A stretch of 64,000 nt of DNA from Thiothrix phosphatis (GCF_035668035.1 NZ_JAYMYJ010000112.1:62001-126000); one strand, 5' to 3'. Numbered from the stretch's first letter, positions 9,798 to 17,780 are shown. Notes: generated from the letters alone by a model not told the origin. Translations and numbers: made by a program.

Positions 9798-10379
9798 ATG
9801 TTGAAGAATTTGCTTCCGGTGGCCTGCTTATTGTTGCTGGCGGCCTGCTCCAGTAGCCCGACGCTGTACCACACCCTCGCCGCTGACCCAGGCAATGTCG
9901 CAGTGGCCGCTGATGTTTCCCAGCGCATCCACAGCCTGGGGGTGGGGCCGGTCAAGCTGCCGACCTTGCTTGACCGCGAAGGGATGGTGGTGCGCAAGGA
10001 TGCGACGACGGTGGAAGTGTCTGACACGCACCTGTGGGGCGGGCAATTGGAGGACGAATTCCTCAGCGCCCTTTCCCAGCAATTGCAGTGGCGGCTGCCC
10101 GCCACGCGGGTGCAGACAGTCCCTTGGGAACTGAGCCAGACCCCGCAATATCAGGTGGAAGTCAGGCTAGACCAGTTTGACGGCATGCCCGGCGGCAAGG
10201 CGGCGTTACGCGGGTTATGGCGGTTGCAGGCAGGCGCTGACGGCAAAATCCTCACCACCGAACCGGTGGCGCTGGAGCGCAAAACGGCGGAGCCGGGTGT
10301 GGCGGGTGTGGTCAAGGCGCAAAGCGCGCTGGTGGCCGATCTGGCCAACCAGATTGTGCGCAGCCTCGCCGCCCGCTAA
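9798..10379 (+). CDS. pqiC: PqiC-type outer membrane lipoprotein
   Basis: The protein has 193 residues with a lipoprotein signal peptide and lipobox LAAC, lipidated cysteine at residue 17. The rest matches the ABC-type transport auxiliary/PqiC fold in length and in its N-terminal YHTLAADPG segment. PqiC binds the tip of the PqiB needle at the outer membrane. The start is preceded by AGGAG four bases downstream of the pqiB stop. The stop codon overlaps the convergent YceI gene by four bases. Confidence 0.87.
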   Translation: MLKNLLPVACLLLLAACSSSPTLYHTLAADPGNVAVAADVSQRIHSLGVGPVKLPTLLDREGMVVRKDATTVEVSDTHLWGGQLEDEFLSALSQQLQWRLPATRVQTVPWELSQTPQYQVEVRLDQFDGMPGGKAALRGLWRLQAGADGKILTTEPVALERKTAEPGVAGVVKAQSALVADLANQIVRSLAAR

Positions 10380-10948
10380 TCCTGCTTGACGAAGCTGAGG
10401 AAGAAGGTGACAGGCACGGCATTGCTGATGCTGCTGACGGCACCGATTTCCCGCAGTGTGGTCAGCCCGTTCGCCAAGTCAAAGGCCGCTGCATCCAGTA
10501 TGATCGGGGCCACGGTGGAAACCTGCACGGTATCGCCGACATCGGCCAGGGCGACCAGCGCCGGGACTTCTTTTTTCACCCCATGCAAATCCAGTGTCAC
10601 CGTAATGGGTTGGATGCCGGGTTTGACGCCGGTTTTGGTCAGGTCAACGCTGACGGTGGCGGTGGGGAAAGTGTTGGTTTCAAACAGGTGGTCGCGCATG
10701 CGGATGTTGCGGATATCGATATTGGTTTCCACGCTGCCCAGGTCAATGTTGAGGGTTCCCTGCCCGGCGGCGGTGATGACGCCGGAAAGCTTTTTGAAGG
10801 TATGGGGTTCCGCAATGTTTTCTTTCTTGATTGAGACGAAGTAAAGGGCTGATTTGTTTTTGTCCAGCACCCAGTCGGCGCAGGCAGGGCCTGACAGCAG
10901 GGCGAAGGCAAGGATGGGGCTGGCGGCAAGTGTTAACAGCTTAGGCAT
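10376..10948 (-). CDS. YceI family periplasmic protein
   Basis: This 190-residue protein has a cleavable signal peptide (cleavage near GPACA-DW) and the YceI lipocalin-like barrel, with segments ADWVLDKNKSALYFVSIKK and MRDHLFETNTFPTATVSV. YceI proteins bind isoprenoid-type lipids in the periplasm. The start at 10948 follows GGAGAGGA. It is transcribed toward pqiC and stands alone. A lipid-binding protein beside a lipid-transport operon is suggestive, but the genes face each other. Confidence 0.9.
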   Translation of the reverse strand: MPKLLTLAASPILAFALLSGPACADWVLDKNKSALYFVSIKKENIAEPHTFKKLSGVITAAGQGTLNIDLGSVETNIDIRNIRMRDHLFETNTFPTATVSVDLTKTGVKPGIQPITVTLDLHGVKKEVPALVALADVGDTVQVSTVAPIILDAAAFDLANGLTTLREIGAVSSISNAVPVTFFLSFVKQD

Positions 10949-11019
10949 GGTAAGTGTCCTCTCCTGATTGGGGTTGGCGATGGCGCGCTGGCGCGGGCAT
11001 CTGACAATACCGATTGTAG

Positions 11020-11742
11020 TTAGAAGCTGGAAACCGGGGCTAGCATTTCATGCACGTCGTGGGTCATGATGGCGAGAAATGTGGCAAGACCAATGTAGTA
11101 CAGGGCGTAGGTGATCCGCAGTTCCGGCTTGACGGTGTAATACGCCTGGTTTTCCGGCGCTTCCGGGTCGAAATTCCAAGCGCGCATGACTTGCGGTGCC
11201 GCCAGAAATGCCATCAGGATCAACATGGGGCTGGGATAGTAAAAAAACATGCCGATCAGGACTGGCACACCCAGCAGCCAAATGCGTGGGCTAAGGATTG
11301 CCGTGATGCGCCCGCCGTCAAACGGGGACAGCGGGATTAGATTGAATAGGTTGATGAAGAAGCCTGCATAGGAAAGGGCCAACAGCAACTGGCTGTCAAA
11401 GCTGCGGGCGGCGAAATAGCAGGCGAAGGCGGCGAGTGTGCCAGCAAACGGCCCAGCGAAGCCCACATACGCCTCGGTTTCTGCATTATGAGGCATATCC
11501 TTCAGCTCCACCCAGGCACCAATGAAGGGGATGAACGTCGGTGCCCCCACATCCAGTCCCCGTTGCCGGGCGGCGATGTAATGCCCCATTTCATGGACGA
11601 AAATGAGGCCGACAAAGCCGACAGCGTATGGCCAGCCAAACACCAGCCCGTAGGCGAACACGGAAATCAGCATGGTGCCGCCCGTGGTCAGCACCTTGCC
11701 GAGTTTGCCTGCCGAAATCAGGTAAAAAAGCAGTTTGCCCAT
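11020..11742 (-). CDS. Site-2 protease family (M50) membrane metalloprotease
   Basis: This 240-residue polytopic membrane protein has the zinc motif HEMGH at residues 50-54 and a second conserved motif, NLIPLSPFDGGR, which supplies the third zinc ligand. It lacks PDZ domains, so it is the compact SREBP-like type rather than RseP. The substrate is unknown. The ribosome site is AGGGAGCCCCAG. It lies 17 bases after the DUF2167 gene, so the two are probably co-transcribed. Confidence 0.88.
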   Translation of the reverse strand: MGKLLFYLISAGKLGKVLTTGGTMLISVFAYGLVFGWPYAVGFVGLIFVHEMGHYIAARQRGLDVGAPTFIPFIGAWVELKDMPHNAETEAYVGFAGPFAGTLAAFACYFAARSFDSQLLLALSYAGFFINLFNLIPLSPFDGGRITAILSPRIWLLGVPVLIGMFFYYPSPMLILMAFLAAPQVMRAWNFDPEAPENQAYYTVKPELRITYALYYIGLATFLAIMTHDVHEMLAPVSSF

Positions 11743-11759
11743 ACTGGGGCTCCCTTGGT

Positions 11760-12734
11760 TCAGAGATTGGCGTCAGCGCCCTTGCGCCAGAATATTTTAC
11801 GCAGAAAACCACCGCCGCCAAACAGTACGATGGCTCCCAGTTTCCAGAATTTAATCAGAAAGGCGGAAAGCACCGCCAGCAACCCCAGTTTCTTGGCGGC
11901 GACTCCGGCGACCAGCGCCGCCAGGCCATATTCCGCCACCTTGTCAGTGTCAGCATTGAAGTCGCTGTAACGCTTGCCGGTGTTGAAGTCCAGGTCGGCG
12001 AGCAGGGACTTGGCGGTTGGTTTCAGGCTTTCCACTGCGTCCACATCCGTGACCAGGTTCATGCTGATATAGCCTTCGCGCCCCAATGCCAGGGTATTGT
12101 AGTTGATGCCGTTCACCATGTCGGCGGGTTGCCCTTTGTCGCGGGATTCGATGGACCAGACCAATTGGCGGGCGCTGGCGTTGTACTGGGGCTTTTCAAT
12201 CCAGCCCACCACTTCCATGGCGGGTATGCCGCGCGCTTGGCGTTCCTCGTTGCCAGCTTCCGTGCCTGCGCGGATGCTGGAAAGCAGTTCGTCGGCGTTC
12301 CAGTTTTTGGCGTCGTCGTCCTTGATATAGCCAGCGTTCTCATAGCTGACCACCATGAACCAGTCAGCGGTTTCATCGTGCTCGCCTTTAGGCACAATCA
12401 TGCCCTGCGTTTGCGCAGAGGGGGTGTTGCCCATGGCGTTCAGCAGGTTCCTGGCTTCATGGGCAGGGATAAAGCCATAGCCTTTCGGCAGATTGAGGGT
12501 GGCTTGCCCTGCCACCGGGATTGCTTGTGGGCCTGCTTGCAATGCTTTGTGGGCGGCATCGACGGCAAAGTCCAATTCTTGCAGCAAGGCTTCTTCTGCT
12601 TGGGTGGGGGCCGGTTGGCCCATATCACTGTGTTGGGAAGGCGTGGCCGAACCCGCTGCGTGGAGCAGGGGAGCCGCTGATAACATGCCGAGAAGCAAGA
12701 GGTAGGGCAGCAAAGTGCCTGATTTCTTTTCCAT
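11760..12734 (-). CDS. DUF2167 membrane-anchored exported protein
   Basis: The protein has 324 residues. An N-terminal signal peptide ends near LLHAA, and a large extracytoplasmic DUF2167 domain follows, with segments GYGFIPAHEARNLLNAMGN and VVGWIEKPQYNASARQLVW. A C-terminal hydrophobic segment near 285-310 ends in a basic tail. The function of DUF2167 is unknown. Pairing with an M50 protease gene makes membrane-protein quality control or stress a possible context, which is inference only. Confidence 0.85.
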   Translation of the reverse strand: MEKKSGTLLPYLLLLGMLSAAPLLHAAGSATPSQHSDMGQPAPTQAEEALLQELDFAVDAAHKALQAGPQAIPVAGQATLNLPKGYGFIPAHEARNLLNAMGNTPSAQTQGMIVPKGEHDETADWFMVVSYENAGYIKDDDAKNWNADELLSSIRAGTEAGNEERQARGIPAMEVVGWIEKPQYNASARQLVWSIESRDKGQPADMVNGINYNTLALGREGYISMNLVTDVDAVESLKPTAKSLLADLDFNTGKRYSDFNADTDKVAEYGLAALVAGVAAKKLGLLAVLSAFLIKFWKLGAIVLFGGGGFLRKIFWRKGADANL

Positions 12735-12806
12735 CGTTGATAGCCCGTTAGTTATTTTAAGGGCAAATCTTAACCTGATTTTATCGTTTATAAAACCATT
12801 AGCTTG

Positions 12807-13526
12807 TTAAATTCCGTGACTAAGCAGAGTTTTTAGGCCCTCAATATCGACCAGTTCAATTTTATGGTCGTGGAGCGCAATCAGATCCTGTTTCGCCAGG
12901 TTTTTGAGGATGCGGGATAAGGTTTCAGGCCGGACAGACAGGCGTGAGGCAATCACATGTTTTGGCACATCCAAGGAAATAATATTGCAATAGTCAGGAT
13001 GTTGGTGCGTTTCCAGCAGAAAATAGATCAGCCGGAAGGTGGCGTTATGCAGGCTCAAGCGGTCCACTTCATCCAGCAGCCACTGGATACGCTTGCTGAG
13101 TAGGCCCATAACGTTGAAGCACAGCAGGGGGGACTCGTTCAGGAACGCCAGGAACTGCACCGCCGGGATGCCAAGCACCTCCGCCTGCTTCAAGGCGGCG
13201 GCGTTCATATGGCACCTATTGCCTTCGGTGAACAGCATGGCTTCGGCGAAATTCTGGCCGGGGGGAATGATATTGATGATTTTTTCGTGGCCATCGGCTG
13301 TCAGGTGAAACAATTTGATGCAGCCGGAAAGGCAGATAAAGACTTCCTGTAAAGGCTCATCCTGGCGGAAGAGCATTTCACCTTCCTTGAGATAATGGGT
13401 TTTGGAATGTTGGAGCAGGATAGTGAATTGTTGGGGCGAAAATGCCTGTAGTAAGGGGGTGTGCCGTAACAACTCAATAATGCGGGTTTTAAATGTTATG
13501 GGGGGATTTGCTGGTTGGGATTTCAT
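12807..13526 (-). CDS. Crp/Fnr family transcriptional regulator
   Basis: The protein has 239 residues. An N-terminal cyclic-nucleotide-binding-like barrel (about 30-150) includes KEGEMLFRQDEPLQEVFICL. A C-terminal winged helix has the recognition region HVIASRLSVRPETLSRILKN. The E/SR residues in that helix (PETLSRIL) match regulators that read TTGAT half-sites. The N-terminal cysteine cluster of oxygen-sensing FNR is missing, so a Dnr-like or other ligand-sensing type is more likely. The start at 13526 follows GGAGAGGAGG; a longer frame to 13706 would run across an Fnr box. Two Fnr-type boxes lie upstream, so it may regulate itself and the two small plus-strand units. Confidence 0.88.
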   Translation of the reverse strand: MKSQPANPPITFKTRIIELLRHTPLLQAFSPQQFTILLQHSKTHYLKEGEMLFRQDEPLQEVFICLSGCIKLFHLTADGHEKIINIIPPGQNFAEAMLFTEGNRCHMNAAALKQAEVLGIPAVQFLAFLNESPLLCFNVMGLLSKRIQWLLDEVDRLSLHNATFRLIYFLLETHQHPDYCNIISLDVPKHVIASRLSVRPETLSRILKNLAKQDLIALHDHKIELVDIEGLKTLLSHGI

Positions 13527-13652
13527 GTCCCCTGTTCCTCCTCTCCTAAAGCAGGTCGAGTGTAGCCCACATCCGCCAGGGATGTAAAACCTTCTGCTCC
13601 GTTTGCCAGTGCCCTGGTCTTTGGGGATACCCTGCCGTAATCCGCGATCTGC

Positions 13653-13666
13653 TTGATGTGTATCAA
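13653..13666. promoter_or_regulatory. Perfect Fnr-type box TTGATGTGTATCAA
   Basis: The site is an exact TTGAT-N4-ATCAA palindrome. It lies 127 bases upstream of the divergent Crp/Fnr gene and 87 bases upstream of a 20-codon ORF on the plus strand. A TAGGGT at 13690-13695 would be a -10 element that places the box centre near -42, the class II activator position. Confidence 0.75.
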
Positions 13667-13753
13667 GGCCTGGTTCAGGTTGGAATGTGTAGGGTGTAAA
13701 TGCCACTTTGCAATAAAGTTGGCTGAAAATTAAAGTAGAGAGAGGAAATCGTC

Positions 13754-13816
13754 ATGGAGAGGGCTGCAATTGCATCCAATAATTCCGCAGTCAATCGCCG
13801 CAAGTATCACAGTTAG
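13754..13816 (+). CDS. Mini-ORF of 20 codons with strong ribosome site
   Basis: The frame encodes MERAAIASNNSAVNRRKYHS and stops at TAG. It is preceded by AGAGAGAGGAAATCGTC, a strong and well-spaced ribosome site. It lies between a perfect Fnr box and a hairpin terminator, so the transcript would be only about 190 bases. No family is recognised, and it lacks the E-x3-Y motif of PqqA. It could be a leader peptide, a small protein, or the coding part of a small regulatory RNA. Confidence 0.45.
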   Translation: MERAAIASNNSAVNRRKYHS

Positions 13817-13851
13817 TCCTTGCCGCTGACCGGGTAAACCATAAGCGTGCT

Positions 13852-13890
13852 AAACGCCGGGCTTGCATGGGTAGGCTCGGCGTTTATTTA
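13852..13890 (+). terminator. Rho-independent terminator after the mini-ORF
   Basis: AAACGCCGGGC pairs with GCTCGGCGTTT (11 bp with one G-U pair) around a 12-base loop, followed by a T-rich TATTTATTTA. It closes the short transcript that starts near the Fnr box. Confidence 0.7.
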
Positions 13891-13936
13891 TTTAGGCTAT
13901 TGATCGTATGACCATTTGGTTTAAGGGCGATCCTGA

Positions 13937-13950
13937 TTGATATAAGTCAA
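13937..13950. promoter_or_regulatory. Fnr-type box TTGATATAAGTCAA
   Basis: The site has one mismatch from TTGAT-N4-ATCAA. TATGAT at 13976-13981 is a good -10 candidate and would place the box centre near -44. It is the only clear control signal before the 71-aa gene at 14073. Confidence 0.6.
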
Positions 13951-14072
13951 TACCTGTTAGAAGTTTATACTTTACTATGATAAAAGCTTTAGATGGAGAC
14001 TGGCGGTTGTGGAGACCAACCGTGGGCAATATTGAAAATATTAAATTAAATTAACCAGTTAGGAGAGAGAGG

Positions 14073-14288
14073 ATGGCTATTGGCAAAGCAGTGCAGCGCG
14101 GCACGTTGATTTATATTTACGATCAGGAGGGTAAGGCCATAACCTCCATTTCCGCGCCCAGCCGCTGGCCGACGGATGGGCTGAAAGCCTATACCGCGAG
14201 CGACATCAGCGTGCAAAAGGGATCATTGCTTTATAGTTACGACAAAAACGGACGGCAAACAGGCATTGCGCCCGTAATGGCGGAGTAA
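14073..14288 (+). CDS. Conserved-looking 71-aa small protein
   Basis: The ATG follows GGAGAGAGAGG. The protein contains two copies of a short repeat: RGTLIYIYDQEGKAI (residues about 10-24) and KGSLLYSYDKNGRQT (about 50-64). Each has the pattern G-S/T-L-x-Y-x-Y-D-x-x-G, separated by a GLKAYT stretch. This looks like a small two-repeat beta fold. Similar small proteins occur in cyanobacteria and proteobacteria, with no function known to me. The upstream Fnr-type box suggests low-oxygen or redox control. Only about 20 bases separate it from the convergent ferritin-like gene. Confidence 0.8.
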   Translation: MAIGKAVQRGTLIYIYDQEGKAITSISAPSRWPTDGLKAYTASDISVQKGSLLYSYDKNGRQTGIAPVMAE

Positions 14289-14304
14289 CGTACATCAGCA
14301 ACCC

Positions 14305-14332
14305 GCATAGCGGTCATACCCCGCCGCTATGC
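14305..14332. terminator. Inverted repeat between convergent genes
   Basis: GCATAGCGG and CCGCTATGC form a perfect 9-bp stem with a 10-base loop. It lies between the 71-aa gene and the ferritin-like gene and overlaps the stop codon of the latter. No U-tract is present, so it may serve as a weak two-way terminator. Confidence 0.45.
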
Positions 14333-14811
14333 ACCACTTCATAATAGACTTTTTCCAACTCGTTCTTGTGTTTGGTCTCTTCATTAGCCAGATACAGGAA
14401 CAGGTCATGAATCGGCCCTGGCTGCGTGCTTTGCGCCAGTGCGTGGTATTGCTCCATGGCGGCATGCTCACGCATTAACGCGTATTGCAGCACAGCCTGA
14501 TCATCCGGTTGTTCGCCAAGATCAGGCAGGTGGATGCAGTCGGAGAACTTGTGGTCGTTGACCGGGCGTTCGATCTCCGCTTTCAGTTGCTCATCAATAT
14601 CGCTGCGTTCCGCCAGGCCAGTGAACAGGTCGAAATGGCGTTGCTCTTCTTCCGCCAGTTCGTCCACCAGCCAGCGGATATTCTTGCGTACCTTGGGAGC
14701 CAGGGCGGTATAGAAATCACGTGCAGTGCGTTCAAACTCAGTGGCGATTTCCAGAATCTCTTGCAGGGTGGTTTTGCTTTTGAGCCTTTCGATATTGGCT
14801 TCACTGCTCAT
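14314..14811 (-). CDS. Ferritin-like (rubrerythrin-type) diiron protein
   Basis: This 165-residue all-helical protein has two ExxH iron motifs, EEQRHFDLF (about residues 55-63) and EETKHKNEL (near 145), plus further helix glutamates. This is the signature of rubrerythrin/ferritin-like diiron proteins. There is no rubredoxin domain. Its ATG overlaps the stop of the flavoprotein gene (ATGA) and follows GGAGGTAACAGC, so it is the last gene of the Mbx/Mbs-like operon. Peroxide removal or iron handling for the Fe-S-rich complex is plausible, but this is inference. Confidence 0.82.
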   Translation of the reverse strand: MSSEANIERLKSKTTLQEILEIATEFERTARDFYTALAPKVRKNIRWLVDELAEEEQRHFDLFTGLAERSDIDEQLKAEIERPVNDHKFSDCIHLPDLGEQPDDQAVLQYALMREHAAMEQYHALAQSTQPGPIHDLFLYLANEETKHKNELEKVYYEVVHSGGV

Positions 14812-16610
14812 GCTGTTACCTCCTGTTGAGCAAATACGCTGTCGATACTGGCCGCGACCCGGTGACCGTCGGCTACGGCGTTGATAACATCCGGCCCTTT
14901 GACGCAATCGCCTGCTGACCATAACCAGGCTTCGGATGTACGTCCATCATGGTCAATCTGAATGCGGCCACGGTTCCAGTCCAGCCGTTCGGTGAGCTCA
15001 TCGCCGAGGATACTGACATCCGCCATCTGACCAATGGCTTCAACGACCATTTCGCCTTCATGAACCTGCTCGTCAGCTTCATCGTATTTGGGGGCGAAGC
15101 GGTGCTCTTCATCGAATATCGACAGTACTTTCCAGGTTTTCAGGCCAACCAGCTTGCCGCTGTCGTCGAACACGCATTCGCGTGGGCCACGGCTGTCACG
15201 GATGTCGATCTGTTCTTCCAGCGACTCTTTCACTTCCACCGGGTCAGCGAGGAAATGCACACGGTCTTCCAGCGCGGTCAACGTGATATTGATATTGCCG
15301 TATTGTTGCAATTGCAGGCGGGCCATGCTGCGGGCGATATCCATCGCCACATTGCCGCCGCCGATAACGACCATGGATTTAGGTACGTCAACTTCTTCAC
15401 CGGCCGTAATCTGGCGCAGCAGGTCAACGGCTTTGCGTACCTGCGGATGATCGGAACCAGGAATCCGGGTGGAACGGCCCAAATGCAGGCCAATCGCCAT
15501 TACCACGGCGTCGTAGTCGTTTTCCAGTTGCTGCATGGAAATGTCCCGACCAACACGGTGGTTGTATTTGATATCCACACCCATGGCGGTAATCACGGCA
15601 ATGTCTTTGTCCAGCGCATCGTAGGGCAGGCGGTATTCAGGGATGCCGTAACGGGTCATGCCGCCGCCTGCTGCCTGTGCTTCGAATACGGTGACTGCAT
15701 GGCCTTTGCGCGCCAAGTCGAATGCAGCAGTCAGACCTGCCGGGCCTGCGCCGATAATGGCGACTTTTCTGCCCGTTGGGGCGGCTGGTTTGCCAATCAG
15801 CTCCAGCACCCGTTCCTGCGGAACCTGATCGATGATGTGGCGCTTGAGCCAGCGAATGGCGATTGGGTCACCTTCATGGCGTGCCGCGCAGGAATCTTCG
15901 CAGCGGTGGGTACAAACGCGCCCGCAGACTTGTGAAAACGGGTTGGTTTCGTACAGCAATTGCACGCCCAGGTCGTAATCACCCTCGCGTACCGCCTTGA
16001 TGTATTGAGGAATCGACATGTGCGCAGGGCAGGTGGCGATACACAGCCCGCAGGACACACAGCGGTCTGCTTCCAGCTGCGCCTGGGCAATATCGTAGCC
16101 TTTGACCATCTCGACGAAGGAATCCATCCGCTGCTCAGGATGAAGTTCCGGCATCTCAATGCGTTCGCCAGGCGTCAGGTGCTTTTCTTCGTGGCGGCGG
16201 TAACCCAGTTTGGAATCATCCCAGGGTTTTTTATCCACGCCGGGCATGTACAGGAATTTGTCCGGGTCGATTTCCACCCATTTGTATTCATTGGACATGC
16301 TGAGTGAGGCGGTCATGCACACGTCCACGCACAAGGCGCACCAGCAGCAGCGGCCGTAGTCGATACGTGGGCGCAAGCCAGAATCGCCTTGGGTCGCAGG
16401 AATACCTTCCACCGGCAGCATGTCGATGGCACCATTTTGGCAGATGGCTTCGCAGGTGCCGCAGCCGATGCATTTTTCCAGATCATTCTGGTGGAAGCCG
16501 CGATAGCGGGCGGAGCCGGGGCGGTCATTGAGCGGGTCTTTGATCGTCACCGGCTCGCGGAACAGATTTTTCCACGCAGTAAACGGGGAAAGAACGTCAC
16601 GGATACTCAT
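14808..16610 (-). CDS. Fused NuoI-like ferredoxin / GltD-NfnB-type flavoprotein
   Basis: The protein has 600 residues. Residues 40-100 resemble NuoI/MbxN: CxxCxxCxxxC at 47-57 and a second set around C88, C89, C91, C94 and C98. Residues 165-245 resemble the N-terminal Fe-S part of glutamate synthase small subunit/NfnB (C183, C186, C189, C193 and C228, C232, C236, C240). Residues 282-600 hold an FAD-binding Rossmann fold (GAGPAG at 286-291) and an NAD(P)-binding motif (GGGNVA at 416-421). The likely role is electron exchange between NAD(P)H and the Fe-S chain of the membrane complex. It overlaps the NuoD-like gene upstream by four bases. In archaeal Mbx/Mbs the equivalent subunit is the ferredoxin part alone. 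Confidence 0.88.
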   Translation of the reverse strand: MSIRDVLSPFTAWKNLFREPVTIKDPLNDRPGSARYRGFHQNDLEKCIGCGTCEAICQNGAIDMLPVEGIPATQGDSGLRPRIDYGRCCWCALCVDVCMTASLSMSNEYKWVEIDPDKFLYMPGVDKKPWDDSKLGYRRHEEKHLTPGERIEMPELHPEQRMDSFVEMVKGYDIAQAQLEADRCVSCGLCIATCPAHMSIPQYIKAVREGDYDLGVQLLYETNPFSQVCGRVCTHRCEDSCAARHEGDPIAIRWLKRHIIDQVPQERVLELIGKPAAPTGRKVAIIGAGPAGLTAAFDLARKGHAVTVFEAQAAGGGMTRYGIPEYRLPYDALDKDIAVITAMGVDIKYNHRVGRDISMQQLENDYDAVVMAIGLHLGRSTRIPGSDHPQVRKAVDLLRQITAGEEVDVPKSMVVIGGGNVAMDIARSMARLQLQQYGNINITLTALEDRVHFLADPVEVKESLEEQIDIRDSRGPRECVFDDSGKLVGLKTWKVLSIFDEEHRFAPKYDEADEQVHEGEMVVEAIGQMADVSILGDELTERLDWNRGRIQIDHDGRTSEAWLWSAGDCVKGPDVINAVADGHRVAASIDSVFAQQEVTA

Positions 16611-17779
16611 CTTTCGATCTCCGGTGGATAAGTGTGGAGCGACACCAGCAAAGCGGCGACGTCGGAAATATTGGCGTTGACCACCATCCGTTCAAACAGC
16701 GCGATGGAATGCGTGTAGGACGGGCCGCGCACATTCACCCGGCGCGGATAACCGCTGCCATCGGTGACGAGGTAATAGCCGTATTCGCCACGGGAGCATT
16801 CCCCGCGAACATAGGTTTCACCACGCGGAATCTTCCAGTGCAGGACATTCGGCAGTGTGGTCATGACTTCGCCGGTTTTAGGCATTTTCGCCAGAATCTG
16901 CCGGATCAGGTCGATGGAGAGCAGGGCATCACGGCGGCGTACATCGGCACGGGTGAAAATGTCGGAGTCCTTACCGGTTACTGGTTCGAAATCCAGCTCG
17001 GGGTAGACCAGATAAGGGTGATCCTTGCGCACATCGTTGGCAGTGCCAGCCGCCCGCGCATTCGGGCCGGTAATACCGTAAGTGTCGATCCAGCCAGGGT
17101 CGATCACGCCGACGCCTTTAGTGCGTTTCTTGAACACGGCATTGTGGAACATGACCCGCTCGACATCGGCCAGCGTGCTTTCAAATTCCTGCAAGGTTTC
17201 TTCCATACGGGCAGTGAAACCTTCCGGCAGCCGGTCACGTACCCCGCCAGGGATGATGAACATGTGGTAGATACGGGCACCGGTCAGTTCCTCGAAACGA
17301 TCCAGCATCAGGTCGCGCACGTAGGTCGTCCATTGGCCGATGACGCCCTGGCCGAGTGCACCCGCTTGTCCGCCGAGGTACATCATGTAGCTGTTGATGC
17401 GGCCCATTTCCAGAATCAGGGTGCGTATCCACTTCGCCATTTCCGGGATTTCCAGCCCGGCCAGTTCTTCGACGGCGGCGGCGTAGCAGTATTCGTTGAA
17501 ATCCGGCTCGGGTACGCAGATACGGCAGACAATGGGGAAACACTGCATAAAGGTGCGGCGTTCCATCAGTTTTTCAAAGCCGCGATGCAGGTAACCGACG
17601 TGGGTGCGGCCTTCGACCACTTCGTCGCCGCACACGGTCAGCTCGATCGACATATTGCCGGTAATGCCGGGGTGCTGCGGGCCTTGCCACAGTTTCAGGT
17701 ATTTACCGGAGGTGAGGTCGATGTCCAGTGTGCCGTCGGCTTTTTTCTGCGGGTACTGGCTGCGGTCTAATTCGAACAT
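16607..17779 (-). CDS. NuoD/MbxL-like large subunit
   Basis: This 390-residue protein is homologous to the 49-kDa complex I subunit and the [NiFe]-hydrogenase large subunit, with GPQHPGITGNMSIELTVCGD near residue 33 and HVGYLHRGFEKLMERR near 60. Residues 85-88 are C-R-I-C, where hydrogenases have their first CxxC; C80 is also nearby. The C-terminus (ending HTYPPEIER) has no second CxxC, so a NiFe site cannot form. Retention of one CxxC recalls MbxL/MbsL, where it is thought to act near the catalytic site. It lies one base after the NuoC-like gene. Confidence 0.88.
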   Translation of the reverse strand: MFELDRSQYPQKKADGTLDIDLTSGKYLKLWQGPQHPGITGNMSIELTVCGDEVVEGRTHVGYLHRGFEKLMERRTFMQCFPIVCRICVPEPDFNEYCYAAAVEELAGLEIPEMAKWIRTLILEMGRINSYMMYLGGQAGALGQGVIGQWTTYVRDLMLDRFEELTGARIYHMFIIPGGVRDRLPEGFTARMEETLQEFESTLADVERVMFHNAVFKKRTKGVGVIDPGWIDTYGITGPNARAAGTANDVRKDHPYLVYPELDFEPVTGKDSDIFTRADVRRRDALLSIDLIRQILAKMPKTGEVMTTLPNVLHWKIPRGETYVRGECSRGEYGYYLVTDGSGYPRRVNVRGPSYTHSIALFERMVVNANISDVAALLVSLHTYPPEIER

Positions 17780-17780
17780 A

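Noticed and set aside
11628..12680. Plus-strand open frame of 350 codons opposite the DUF2167 and M50 genes
   Set aside because: It covers two real minus-strand genes and has no ribosome site or recognisable fold.
13754..13816. 20-residue ORF as a PQQ precursor (PqqA)
   Set aside because: PqqA needs a conserved Glu-x3-Tyr; this peptide does not have it, and no pqq genes are nearby.
14949..15935. Plus-strand open frame of 328 codons opposite the flavoprotein gene
   Set aside because: It is a shadow of the Fe-S/FAD protein, whose cysteine and nucleotide motifs are unambiguous.
16634..17770. Plus-strand open frame of 378 codons opposite the NuoD-like gene
   Set aside because: It mirrors the minus-strand gene through GC codon bias, has no domain-like sequence, and the opposite frame encodes a clear NuoD family protein.
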